Shown here: positions 1 through 5,769 of the stretch, one piece after another
Numbering within the stretch: position 1 is the stretch's first letter
Layout of the letters: each line of letters opens with the position of its first letter
Source: SOIA01 sp964346585
GTDB taxonomy: Bacteria > Acidobacteriota > Aminicenantia > Aminicenantales > Aminicenantaceae
DNA: 6,127 nt
Direction: 5' to 3'
Assembly (NCBI GenBank): GCA_964346585.1
Contig: CAYFVQ010000254.1
Location: 1 to 6,127, forward strand
Translations under genes and position numbers: made by a program
The notes under the pieces: model-generated
What the model was told of the DNA's origin: nothing
What the model saw: only the letters and a program-made list of their open reading frames with translations
The model's database searches: none

Positions 1-66
1 AGCGGATTTGAACCGCCGACCCCACGCACCCCAAGCGTGTGCGCTACCAGGCTGCGCCACGTCCCG
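1..66 (-). tRNA. tRNA-Pro (anticodon GGG), 3' end cut off by the window edge
   Basis: Read on the minus strand, the sequence folds as a tRNA. The 5' acceptor strand is CGGGACG (66-60), followed by a D-arm with GCGCAGCCTGGTAGCGC. The anticodon stem CACGC/GCGTG encloses the loop TTGGGGT, which puts GGG at positions 34-36, so it decodes CCC (and CCU by wobble) as proline. The T-arm is GGCGG-TTCAAAT-CCGCT with one G-U pair. The last seven acceptor bases, the discriminator and any encoded CCA lie beyond base 1. The overall sequence closely resembles E. coli tRNA-Pro(GGG), including the proline-type C1 start. It lies 38 bases downstream of the MerR-like gene on the same strand. Confidence 0.96.
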
Positions 67-79
67 ACCAGAAAGAGTT

Positions 80-88
80 ATTATAGCA
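80..88 (-). promoter_or_regulatory. Extended -10 promoter of the tRNA-Pro gene
   Basis: On the minus strand the sequence TGCTATAAT is a perfect extended -10 (TGn plus TATAAT). The predicted start point near base 73 is about seven bases before the mature tRNA 5' end. No good -35 hexamer lies 16-18 bases upstream; that stretch is A-rich and overlaps the end of the MerR-like gene. This fits promoters that depend on the TGn element. The tRNA can therefore be made independently of the upstream regulator gene. Confidence 0.7.
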
Positions 89-104
89 AATCAGGAAGGA
101 TTTT

Positions 105-470
105 TTATACTTTTTCCGATTTTTTGTCCAACGACGAAGCGATTTCCTGAAGTTGGTCCTTGACTCGATATAGGACCTTTTTCAGACGGTCAGGATGCAC
201 AGGAGTGGATGTCTTTATCCCGAATTCCTCTTCGATTTTTCTCTTTGCTCCGGCTAGAGTCATTCCCTCTTTTTCCAGCAGCTCCTTCAGCCGAAGAATG
301 ATGGACAAGTCCTTTTTTCTGAATATCTTGTCTCCGGTGCCTGTCTGGCCGGCATGAAGAAAATAAAGCTCGTTTTCCCAGGCATCGATAACTTCGGGGT
401 CAATTTTAGTGATCCGGCTGACCTCTTCGAGCCGGTAAGCCATTTTATCCGGGATTTTTTGGCTTTTCAT
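105..470 (-). CDS. MerR-family-like small transcriptional regulator
   Basis: This 121-residue protein is a predicted DNA-binding regulator with a MerR-type winged helix-turn-helix. Residues 12-35 (from YRLEEVSRITKI to WENEL) form the helix-turn-helix. Residues 44-55, ending in IFRKKDL, are the wing. Residues 56-82 (LKELLEKEGMTLAGAKRKI core) form the second helical pair with the family's G-x-T-(I/L)-x-G-A-(K/R) pattern. The C-terminus, about residues 90-121, is a short charged helix suited to dimerisation. No effector domain or metal-binding cysteines are visible, so it is not a metal or drug sensor of the classical type. The ATG start is supported by AAGGCAGG just upstream. Relatives of this type often sit beside ihfA and tRNA-Pro in deltaproteobacteria (recalled). 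Here the tRNA follows it, but rarA lies on the other side in the opposite orientation. Target genes are unknown. Confidence 0.85.
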   Translation of the reverse strand: MKSQKIPDKMAYRLEEVSRITKIDPEVIDAWENELYFLHAGQTGTGDKIFRKKDLSIILRLKELLEKEGMTLAGAKRKIEEEFGIKTSTPVHPDRLKKVLYRVKDQLQEIASSLDKKSEKV

Positions 471-482
471 CCTGCCTTCGTA

Positions 483-526
483 ACATTAGCATGGAATCTC
501 TTATTCGTCAAGAAACCAAAAGTCAA
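483..526 (-). promoter_or_regulatory. Candidate promoter(s) of the MerR-like gene
   Basis: Two overlapping minus-strand sigma70-like options are present. The first has a -35 TTGACG (511-506), a 17-base spacer and TAATGT (488-483) preceded by TGC, an extended -10. It would give a leader of only about eight bases, with the ribosome binding site at the very 5' end. The second has TTGACT (526-521), a 17-base spacer and TAAGAG (503-498), which gives a leader of roughly 25 bases. Both -10 boxes match only 3 of 6 consensus positions. Which one is used cannot be decided from sequence. Confidence 0.45.
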
Positions 527-652
527 TGGATTTAACATTCAAAGGTTTCAAGATTTGTTGATTCAATGTCTCGTTCGAGTGTACTCATTTTGAGCGGAAT
601 GCAAGTTGAAGAAGACTGACTCCAATACTCAAATGAACAATGTTGCCAAAGC

Positions 653-681
653 CTGACCCGGATGGTTTTTTCTGATATAAT
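653..681 (+). promoter_or_regulatory. Promoter of rarA
   Basis: The -10 is TATAAT (676-681), preceded by TG at 673-674 (extended -10). A -35 of CTGACC (653-658, 4 of 6 consensus) lies 17 bases upstream. Transcription would begin near base 688, only about 14 bases before the rarA ATG, and no clear Shine-Dalgarno sequence lies in that leader. Translation may therefore start on a nearly leaderless mRNA. It is divergent from the MerR-like gene. Confidence 0.65.
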
Positions 682-701
682 CCGAATGAACGGTTGAAAA
701 C

Positions 702-2075
702 ATGGCAGCTAAAACTGACGAAAAGCACGTGCCTCTGGCTGAGAGGATGCGACCCAGGTCTTTGGACCGGTTTTATGGACAGGAGCATATCATCGGGGAA
801 GGGAAGATTCTTTCTCAGCTCATCAAGGCCGACCGTCTGGTGTCCATTATCTTCTGGGGACCGCCGGGCTCTGGTAAGACCACTCTGGGATATATCCTGG
901 CAGAGCATTTTAACCTGCCCTGCATGTTTTTCAGTGCGGTTCTCTCAGGGATCAAGGAAGTCAAGCAAGTCATGGCCAGGGCAGAGAGCCACAGGAAGAT
1001 TTACAAACAACCCACTATCATTTTTATCGATGAGATCCACCGTTTCAATAAGGCCCAACAGGGCGCTTTCCTCCCGTATGTGGAAAAAGGGGACATCATT
1101 CTCTTTGGTTCGACCACAGAGAATCCCTCCTTTGAAGTTATCGCTCCGCTCCTTTCGAGGATGAAGGTTCTGGTCTTGAATCCCTTATCCAACGAAACTT
1201 TAATCCAGATCATAAAAGACGCTCTAACCGATGAGAAATACGGGCTCGGCCAGCTCAATCTCAAGCTCGAAGGCCAGGCACCCCAGATGATCATTGATTA
1301 TGCGAACGGCGATGCCCGTCGAGCACTGAATACTCTTGAAATAGCTGCCAGTCTGGTCAAAGGCAAAAAGATCTCCATCAAGGAAGTCAAGGAAGCCCTG
1401 CAGAAAAGGATCCTTCTCTATGATAAAAAAGGTGAGGAGCACTTCAATCTGATTTCTGCCCTCCACAAAAGCTTGAGGAACAGTGATGTGGATGCCTCCC
1501 TTTACTGGCTGGCCCGGATGCTCGCCGCAGGAGAAGACCCACTTTACATCGCCCGGCGACTGGTGAGGTTTGCCTCAGAAGACATCGGGCTGGCTGACCC
1601 CCAGGCATTAGCTATCGCCCTCAATGCCAAGGAGGCTTATGATTTCATCGGCTCTCCCGAAGGGGAGCTGGCTTTGGCGGAAGCGGTGATTTACATGGCA
1701 TCAGCCCCCAAAAGCAACCGCGCGTATGTGGCCTTTGGGAAAGCCATGAAGGATGTTGAGGCCAGTCCTTTTGAGCCTGTGCCTCTCCATCTTCGAAATC
1801 CGGTCACACGTTTGATGAAAGATGTGGGATACGGAAAAGATTATGCCTATGCGCATGATTTTGCTTATTCGACAACGGATATGGAGACTTTCCCCAAAAA
1901 ATTAAAGGGAAGGAAGTACTATGAGCCCGGGAACCTTGGCCTGGAAAAGGATATCCAGAAGCGAATAGACTGGTGGGATTCGATCAAGGCTAAAATCGGG
2001 AAGGAAAAAAAGGAGCAGGAAGGTCGAACGGAAAAAAAGGATAAAAAAGAAAAAACAGAGAGTAACAATAAATAG
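702..2075 (+). CDS. rarA: Replication-associated recombination protein A (MgsA/RarA-type AAA+ ATPase)
   Basis: RarA is a cytoplasmic DNA-dependent ATPase acting at stalled replication forks, related to clamp loaders and to eukaryotic WRNIP1/Mgs1. The 457 residues match the family length (about 450). Residues 11-30 carry the typical PLAERMRP start of the ATPase domain. Walker A is GPPGSGKT (53-60), Walker B is FIDE (108-111) followed by HRFNKAQQ, and sensor 1 is GSTTENPSF (136-144). The likely arginine finger is R153 in LLSRM, and the sensor-2 region is GDARRALN (203-210). The second half (from about 230) holds the family's helical lid and C-terminal oligomerisation region, with conserved stretches such as RRLVRFASEDIGLADP and MASAPKSNRAY. 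From about residue 430 to the end is a low-complexity Lys/Glu-rich tail, probably disordered and not part of the core fold. The start is chosen because the conserved N-terminus begins ten residues later and a promoter lies just upstream. The gene ends in a convergent hairpin terminator. Confidence 0.97.
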   Translation: MAAKTDEKHVPLAERMRPRSLDRFYGQEHIIGEGKILSQLIKADRLVSIIFWGPPGSGKTTLGYILAEHFNLPCMFFSAVLSGIKEVKQVMARAESHRKIYKQPTIIFIDEIHRFNKAQQGAFLPYVEKGDIILFGSTTENPSFEVIAPLLSRMKVLVLNPLSNETLIQIIKDALTDEKYGLGQLNLKLEGQAPQMIIDYANGDARRALNTLEIAASLVKGKKISIKEVKEALQKRILLYDKKGEEHFNLISALHKSLRNSDVDASLYWLARMLAAGEDPLYIARRLVRFASEDIGLADPQALAIALNAKEAYDFIGSPEGELALAEAVIYMASAPKSNRAYVAFGKAMKDVEASPFEPVPLHLRNPVTRLMKDVGYGKDYAYAHDFAYSTTDMETFPKKLKGRKYYEPGNLGLEKDIQKRIDWWDSIKAKIGKEKKEQEGRTEKKDKKEKTESNNK

Positions 2076-2166
2076 AATAAATCGTGATGAAAAAATGGGA
2101 AGGTGTACGCGCTCAGTAATTCAGTGTCGTTTTTATAATGTCATTGATTATATGAAAGCGCTGCAG

Positions 2167-2194
2167 CACCAACCTTATTAATATAATGTTGGTG
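2167..2194. repeat. 28-base perfect-loop hairpin downstream of rarA
   Basis: CACCAAC (2167-2173) pairs with GTTGGTG (2188-2194). After one C/T mismatch, TTAT pairs with ATAA, leaving a four-base loop TAAT. That gives 11 pairs in 12 positions. It is not followed by a T-run on the plus strand, so it is not a standard terminator by itself. On the minus strand it comes just after the A/T-flanked hairpin at 2202-2252. It may protect the rarA mRNA 3' end or form part of a composite terminator. The stretch between the rarA stop and this hairpin (2076-2166) holds no convincing gene. Confidence 0.6.
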
Positions 2195-2201
2195 AGAACA
2201 A

Positions 2202-2252
2202 AAAAAAGGAGGCAGGCTACTTTTTTTGAAAAAGTTGCCTGTCCCCTTTTTT
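2202..2252. terminator. Bidirectional hairpin terminator, also a REP-like palindrome
   Basis: The left arm 2202-2225 pairs with the right arm 2229-2252 around the three-base loop TTG. There are only two mismatches (T2218/T2236 and A2210/C2244) and one G-T pair over 24 positions. The stem core is G/C-rich, and the outer arms are A6 on the left and T6 on the right. Either transcript therefore reads as a stem followed by a U-run: rarA coming from the left, the DUF362/small-gene transcript from the right. The right arm overlaps the TAA stop of the small minus-strand gene. The arm sequence GGGGACAGGCAACTTTTT resembles repeats dispersed in some bacterial genomes near Y1 REP-associated transposases (recalled, not checked). 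Confidence 0.8.
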
Positions 2253-2427
2253 AACTTTTTTCGCTCTTCTCTTCTTTGAGAAGGTAATAGATCTCCCAGC
2301 TGATGTCGTCGGCCACGCAGCCGATGCAGGATGTCGGAGTTGTTGCCAGCTCATCCTCAGCGATTTTTTCTTTTATGATTTTTTTGACTTTTTTCCGGAT
2401 TTTATAGAGCATAATGTAGTTAATCAT
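2251..2427 (-). CDS. Small 58-residue protein with a Cys-x-x-Cys motif, unknown function
   Basis: This short gene encodes 58 residues beginning MINYIMLYKIRKKVKK. Residues 9-21 are strongly basic (ten Lys/Arg among KIRKKVKKIIKEK) and should form an amphipathic helix. TTPTSCIGCVADD (29-41) contains Cys34 and Cys37 in a CxxC arrangement. The end, WEIYYLLKEEK, is likely another helix. The start is supported by GAAGGGGA seven bases before the ATG, and by a decayed copy of the same 5' end at 3628-3672. It lies 36 bases downstream of the DUF362 gene on the same strand, so the two are probably co-transcribed. I do not recognise the family. The CxxC pair could bind a metal or act in redox chemistry, but two cysteines alone would need a partner or a dimer to hold a metal. 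No signal peptide is evident. Confidence 0.66.
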   Translation of the reverse strand: MINYIMLYKIRKKVKKIIKEKIAEDELATTPTSCIGCVADDISWEIYYLLKEEKSEKS

Positions 2428-2428
2428 T
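2384..2428 (-). repeat. Imperfect direct repeat, copy 1 (5' end of the small gene)
   Basis: These 45 bases align without gaps to 3628-3672 in the same orientation, with 35 of 45 identical. The 24 bases nearest the start codon (2405-2428) differ at only two positions. In this copy the segment codes for the first 14 residues of the 58-residue protein. The two copies bracket the DUF362 gene about 1.24 kb apart. Confidence 0.75.
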
Positions 2429-2463
2429 AGTTTTCCCCTTCAAAGCGTGGCACTGAAATGAAA

Positions 2464-3363
2464 TCATAAGGGAGACCGAGTCGCTCTTATATCAATTTTT
2501 AAACTGTTTAGGTCGATCTCTCCAAGGCCCTGTTTATACGCCAATTTGAGAAAGCCCAAACTTTTTGGCTTGACTTTACAGAGTGATGCGCCCATTGCGT
2601 CCACAGCGACAATGTCCCTGCCAGCCACAACAGTTTTGAGAAGAACCACATCAGAAAGACTCCTCCCGGCGGGCCCATTTTTAGCGAGCACCCGGTATGC
2701 ATCCAGGACTATGAGAGCCGGCTTGAAGAACCTGGAAAGATCGACAATGACGCGTTCCAGTCGGGAGTGAAGGGCATCACGGTTTCCACCTATGGCACCC
2801 AGCCAGTTCTTCATGCCCATGGTTAATCGAGTGAGGCCGTGTGTCTTTAGAATCGGGACGTTGATTATTTTATCCGCCTCAATGATATCTGTGAAGACTT
2901 TTTGTTTATCAAGATAAGCCCCTTTGATGGAGACTGATTTGAGTCTCTCTGGTTCGGGGTAGAGGACAAGTGCTCCCGCTTCTTTTGCGGCCTCTTCGAT
3001 TCCTGATCTTTTATAAGTCGATTGAGCTGAGCCAACAGGATTGTCCATGACTTTGACTTCCTTGGCCCCGGCATCAAAGCAGAGTTTGACCAGCGTTCTG
3101 ACAACCTCCGGATTCGTGCATCCTGCCTGTTCAGGTGTTCGGCTAAAGGCAATGTTCGGCTTGATCATTACGATATCCCCTTTGGAGACAAATCGCTTGA
3201 TTCCACCCAACAGTTCTATGGCTTTGCGTGTGATCAGGTCTGGTGTGCCACCCTGGACGACAGCAAGATCAGGAGTTGTGTTCTCAAAACTGAATAGCTG
3301 GCTATCGAAATTCAAGAGCAAACTGCTGTAAAGGGCCGTCTGCATGAATTCTCGTCTTTTCAC
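2464..3363 (-). CDS. DUF362 domain protein with a Tat-like N-terminus
   Basis: This 299-residue protein belongs to the DUF362 family (PF04015 type), whose biochemical role is not settled. The family core covers about residues 33-280. Visible features are IKPN (67-70), a segment with TNPEVVRTLVKL and AGAKEVKVMDNP (83-109), KTH (173-175) and MGMKNWLGAIGG (182 onward), which is the best conserved stretch. The N-terminus MKRREFMQ followed by a short hydrophobic segment resembles a twin-arginine signal, so export of a folded protein is plausible, although the hydrophobic core is short. Unlike many relatives it has no ferredoxin-type CxxCxxC cluster; the only cysteines are scattered. The start is a GTG with AGAGGG just upstream. 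It keeps the Arg-Arg motif, which the internal ATG at codon 7 would lose. The gene is followed 36 bases later by the small CxxC gene. Confidence 0.88.
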   Translation of the reverse strand: MKRREFMQTALYSSLLLNFDSQLFSFENTTPDLAVVQGGTPDLITRKAIELLGGIKRFVSKGDIVMIKPNIAFSRTPEQAGCTNPEVVRTLVKLCFDAGAKEVKVMDNPVGSAQSTYKRSGIEEAAKEAGALVLYPEPERLKSVSIKGAYLDKQKVFTDIIEADKIINVPILKTHGLTRLTMGMKNWLGAIGGNRDALHSRLERVIVDLSRFFKPALIVLDAYRVLAKNGPAGRSLSDVVLLKTVVAGRDIVAVDAMGASLCKVKPKSLGFLKLAYKQGLGEIDLNSLKIDIRATRSPL

Positions 3364-3740
3364 TTTCCCTCTATTACCAATAATATTTTGACAGGATTAA
3401 ACTCCTTTTTCAAATTGCGTTTCAGTCCATCTCTTTTGAAACGGGAGAGTCTTCCTTATCCGGGTTTCCGGACTTGCCCTATCCAACACTCTTTTTTCAC
3501 TCTGTGAATCATCTGAAAAATAAGACTTAAAATGACAGAAAAAAGGGATGATGGACGGAAGAACCTCTAAGCCTGAAGGACGGCTGTATAAGGGGAAAAA
3601 GCCAAAAAGGGAGAAGTTTTCAGCAACTTGACATTTGTCGTGAACTCGTAGAGCATAATGAAGCTAATCATTTTTCTCTCTGTGGAATGATATCAACCTC
3701 CTTCGCTTTGAGAGAGATTGTTGAGTAAAGAGGAAGGAAA
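3364..3740. other. 377-base divergent intergenic region with gene remnant and hairpins
   Basis: The region separates the minus-strand DUF362 gene from the plus-strand lipoprotein gene and should hold both promoters, but I find no convincing -35/-10 pair for either. Two small hairpins are present. CGTTTCA (3418-3424) pairs with TGAAACG (3437-3443), and TCCGG (3459-3463) pairs with CCGGA (3468-3472) around GTTT. The decayed copy of the small gene lies at 3628-3671. On the minus strand AAGGAGG (3706-3700) is a near-perfect Shine-Dalgarno with no ATG, GTG or TTG at proper spacing after it, which looks vestigial. Open frames here are at most 34 codons. The segment reads as partly decayed sequence and not as a riboswitch I can name. 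Confidence 0.55.
3567..3671 (-). pseudogene. Truncated, decayed copy of the 58-residue small gene
   Basis: From ATG at 3671 this frame gives MISFIMLYEFTTNVK and then unrelated residues, stopping after 34 codons. The first 45 bases match the 5' end of the intact small gene at 2427 without gaps (see 2384-2428). Several differences change the amino acid (Lys9 to Glu, Arg11 and Lys12 to Thr), and similarity stops after codon 15. No strong ribosome binding site precedes it and the CxxC part is absent. It is best read as a duplicated 5' fragment no longer under selection. A shared regulatory element is an alternative that cannot be excluded. Confidence 0.45.
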
Positions 3741-5117
3741 GTGCTATCATCGCATCTTATGGCTCTAGTGAAAAAAATCGTCCTTTGGATACTGGCTGTC
3801 TTCCTTCTTAGTTCTTGTTCAATATTCAGGAGAAAAGCTCCTTCTTATCCCTCCGGTATCTTTTTTCCTGTAGCGAAATCCGGAGAGGTTGTCTTCCAGG
3901 GAAGAGTCAACGACCATATAGAAAGGGAAGAGGATCGACTTTACCTCTCCACAAGGAGTGGAGTGGTGTACTGTTTGGATGGCGTAAAGCGTGAAATTGT
4001 ATGGGAAAGAAAGGTTTCCGATGAGCTAATGAGCTCTCCATCTCTCGGTGCGAAAAATATTTATGTCTATGACAGAAGCAGCACCCTTTACTGTCTGAGC
4101 AAAGAGGGGGGCCTAATCTGGAAGATTGAGACTGTGGAGGGCATCACATCCGGGATTTTGGAATGTGCATCCGCTGTGTGCATCGGTACGGAAAATGGAA
4201 CTCTTCATGCCTTTGATATAACCAGCGGGAAGGAACTCTGGAAATTCCAGACTGACGGGGCTATCCGTTCAACTCCTGTTTTCGCAGACAATAAAATCGT
4301 CTTTGGCTGTGATGACCACAATCTGTACATCCTGTCTGAGGAAGGGAGTCTCATCGGTAAGATTGAAGTGGGCGGTAAAATAGAGGGTGCTCCTCTCGTT
4401 GAGAAGAATTCTGTTTATTTCGGTTCTGATGATAATTACTTCTACTGTTATAATTTAAAGAGGAGAACAAAAAGATGGAAAATAAAGACAGGAGGTAAAA
4501 TCTTAACTTCTCCTGTTGTTTCCGGAAAAAGGATTCTGTTCCTCAGCTGGAATAATGTGGTGTACTGCTTGAAAAAAAAAGGAGGGCACATTCTCTGGTG
4601 GCAGATGATTCCCTCCAGGAGTTTTTACCGGCTTGAAATCTCCGGAGAAAAAGTTGTGGTCTCCTCGCTTTCTTCTGTGTTGATGAGTTTCGACGTGGAA
4701 ACAGGGGAGAAAGCCGGTGAGTTTGATGCCAAGCAGGAGCTCCGGTCCAACCCAGTGTGGTTCGATCCTTTTCTCCTTATCAGTCTCTATGAGAACCAGA
4801 CGGATAGAGGAAAGCTCTTATTCCTGAAGAAGATATTGAGAGTGTCATTGAAGTCATCTAAACAGTCGCCTCAAAAAGTGGGAGAGGAGGTCAGTTTCAC
4901 TGTGTCTATCAGAGGCTTTTTCATGCCCAAGTACGAATTCTATCTAAAAGAGGGAGAGGAGAAAATCATTGTTCAGGAGGGTTCCGAGAAAAATTCGTGG
5001 GCATGGTTTCCGGAGAAAGCTGGAGATTATGTTATAGGTGTCAGAGTATTTGACGGGAAAGAGAATGTCTTCGCAGAGATTCCCTTTACCGTGCAAAACA
5101 GTCAAGAATTGAAATAA
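3741..5117 (+). CDS. Lipoprotein with PQQ-like beta-propeller (BamB-like fold) and C-terminal beta-sandwich
   Basis: This 458-residue envelope protein starts at GTG 3741, with AGAGGA six bases upstream; the ATG at codon 7 has no ribosome binding site. Residues 11-25 form a basic-hydrophobic signal ending in lipobox LSSC with lipidated Cys26. Ser27 at +2 would favour the outer membrane by the E. coli rule. Residues about 50-365 contain seven PQQ-type repeats. Each has a (Y/F)xx-(L/F)-x(3-5)-G-x(2)-(L/V)W core, seen around 77-88, 117-127, 155-167, 195-206, 234-246, 274-286 and 313-326, so a complete propeller is likely. The acidic active site and calcium ligands of PQQ dehydrogenases are not recognisable, so a binding or scaffold role is more likely than an enzyme. 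Residues about 370-452 look like an immunoglobulin-like domain, with WAWFPEKAGDYVIGVRVFD resembling PKD or CARDB strands. It shares an operon with the HD gene 22 bases downstream. Confidence 0.87.
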   Translation: MLSSHLMALVKKIVLWILAVFLLSSCSIFRRKAPSYPSGIFFPVAKSGEVVFQGRVNDHIEREEDRLYLSTRSGVVYCLDGVKREIVWERKVSDELMSSPSLGAKNIYVYDRSSTLYCLSKEGGLIWKIETVEGITSGILECASAVCIGTENGTLHAFDITSGKELWKFQTDGAIRSTPVFADNKIVFGCDDHNLYILSEEGSLIGKIEVGGKIEGAPLVEKNSVYFGSDDNYFYCYNLKRRTKRWKIKTGGKILTSPVVSGKRILFLSWNNVVYCLKKKGGHILWWQMIPSRSFYRLEISGEKVVVSSLSSVLMSFDVETGEKAGEFDAKQELRSNPVWFDPFLLISLYENQTDRGKLLFLKKILRVSLKSSKQSPQKVGEEVSFTVSIRGFFMPKYEFYLKEGEEKIIVQEGSEKNSWAWFPEKAGDYVIGVRVFDGKENVFAEIPFTVQNSQELK

Positions 5118-5139
5118 AATAGTGAAAGGAGTCGGATAA

Positions 5140-5685
5140 ATGAATAGAGAAGAAGCCTTAGAGCTTGTCAAGGAACACCTCAAAAATAAAAACTTGGTCA
5201 AACACTCTCTGGCAGTTGAAGCCTGTATGAAGGCGATTGCCAGGAGGATTGGTCAGGATGAAGAGAAATGGGGACTGGCTGGAATCCTCCACGACATGGA
5301 TTACGAGATCACGGAGAAAAGCCCGGAGCTCCACACCACAGAGACAGTCAAAATCTTAGCTGAACACGGGATTGAGGAAGACATCATCCATGCGGTTAAA
5401 GCCCATGCGGGGCAGGTTCCCTGCGAGAGCGAAATGGACTGGGCCATTTTTTCAATCGACCCTCTGACCGGATTGATCATCGCCGCCACTTTGATGCATC
5501 CCAGCAAAAAGCTCAAGGAAGTGGATGTCGGATTCGTTCAGAGGCGTTATAAAGAAACAAGCTTTGCCAGAGGCGCGAGAAGAGAGGACATCGAACAGTG
5601 CACGAATATCCCGTTGGAGCTGGACGAGTTCATATCCGTCTGTCTGGAAGCCATGCAGGGCATCGACCAAGAGCTCGGGCTTTAA
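5140..5685 (+). CDS. HD-domain (HDIG-type) phosphohydrolase
   Basis: This 181-residue cytoplasmic protein has a metal-dependent HD hydrolase fold. Candidate ligands are His22 in KHS, His51-Asp52 in LHDMDYE, His84 or His89 in IIHAVKAHA, and Asp107 in IDPLTG. The pattern H...HD...H...D is complete, so activity is expected; the natural substrate, probably a phosphoester or nucleotide, is unknown. The C-terminal half, with LMHPSKKL, SFARGARREDIEQC and FISVCLEAMQGI, matches the extension of stand-alone HDIG proteins of about 180-190 residues. The ATG is preceded by AAGGAG eight bases upstream. It follows the lipoprotein gene by 22 bases, indicating co-transcription, though a cytoplasmic hydrolase and an envelope propeller suggest no obvious shared step. 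Confidence 0.9.
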   Translation: MNREEALELVKEHLKNKNLVKHSLAVEACMKAIARRIGQDEEKWGLAGILHDMDYEITEKSPELHTTETVKILAEHGIEEDIIHAVKAHAGQVPCESEMDWAIFSIDPLTGLIIAATLMHPSKKLKEVDVGFVQRRYKETSFARGARREDIEQCTNIPLELDEFISVCLEAMQGIDQELGL

Positions 5686-5769
5686 TGGAAGTATTTCTTT
5701 TGTGAACTCAAAGACTTTAGGATAGGTTTTGAGGGCCGGCTTTGTTCCCTTTTTAGCAATACTATAGCG

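Noticed and set aside
585..908. A 107-codon minus-strand frame across the rarA promoter and start
   Set aside because: It is antisense to conserved rarA codons, has no family likeness, and would cover a clear promoter.
694..1164. A 156-codon plus-strand frame overlapping rarA
   Set aside because: It is an out-of-frame shadow of rarA; the rarA frame carries all the AAA+ motifs.
2087..2119. Ten-codon plus-strand frame after rarA
   Set aside because: It is too short, has no ribosome binding site and resembles chance.
2134..2187. Two TATAAT hexamers (2134-2139 and 2182-2187) as promoters after rarA
   Set aside because: Neither has a -35 element at 16-18 bases, and no plus-strand gene follows. 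The second lies inside a hairpin and the region is simply A/T-rich.
3540..3610. Possible riboswitch or structured leader in the divergent gap
   Set aside because: Short complementary pieces (AGCC/GGCT) exist, but no conserved riboswitch core could be recognised, and the segment does not lie directly before a start codon.
3628..3659. TTGACA (3628-3633) with CATAAT (3654-3659) as promoter of the lipoprotein gene
   Set aside because: The spacer is 20 bases, too long for a normal sigma70 promoter. The same TTGAC-20-CATAAT arrangement occurs in the coding copy at 2384-2415, so it is explained by the repeat.
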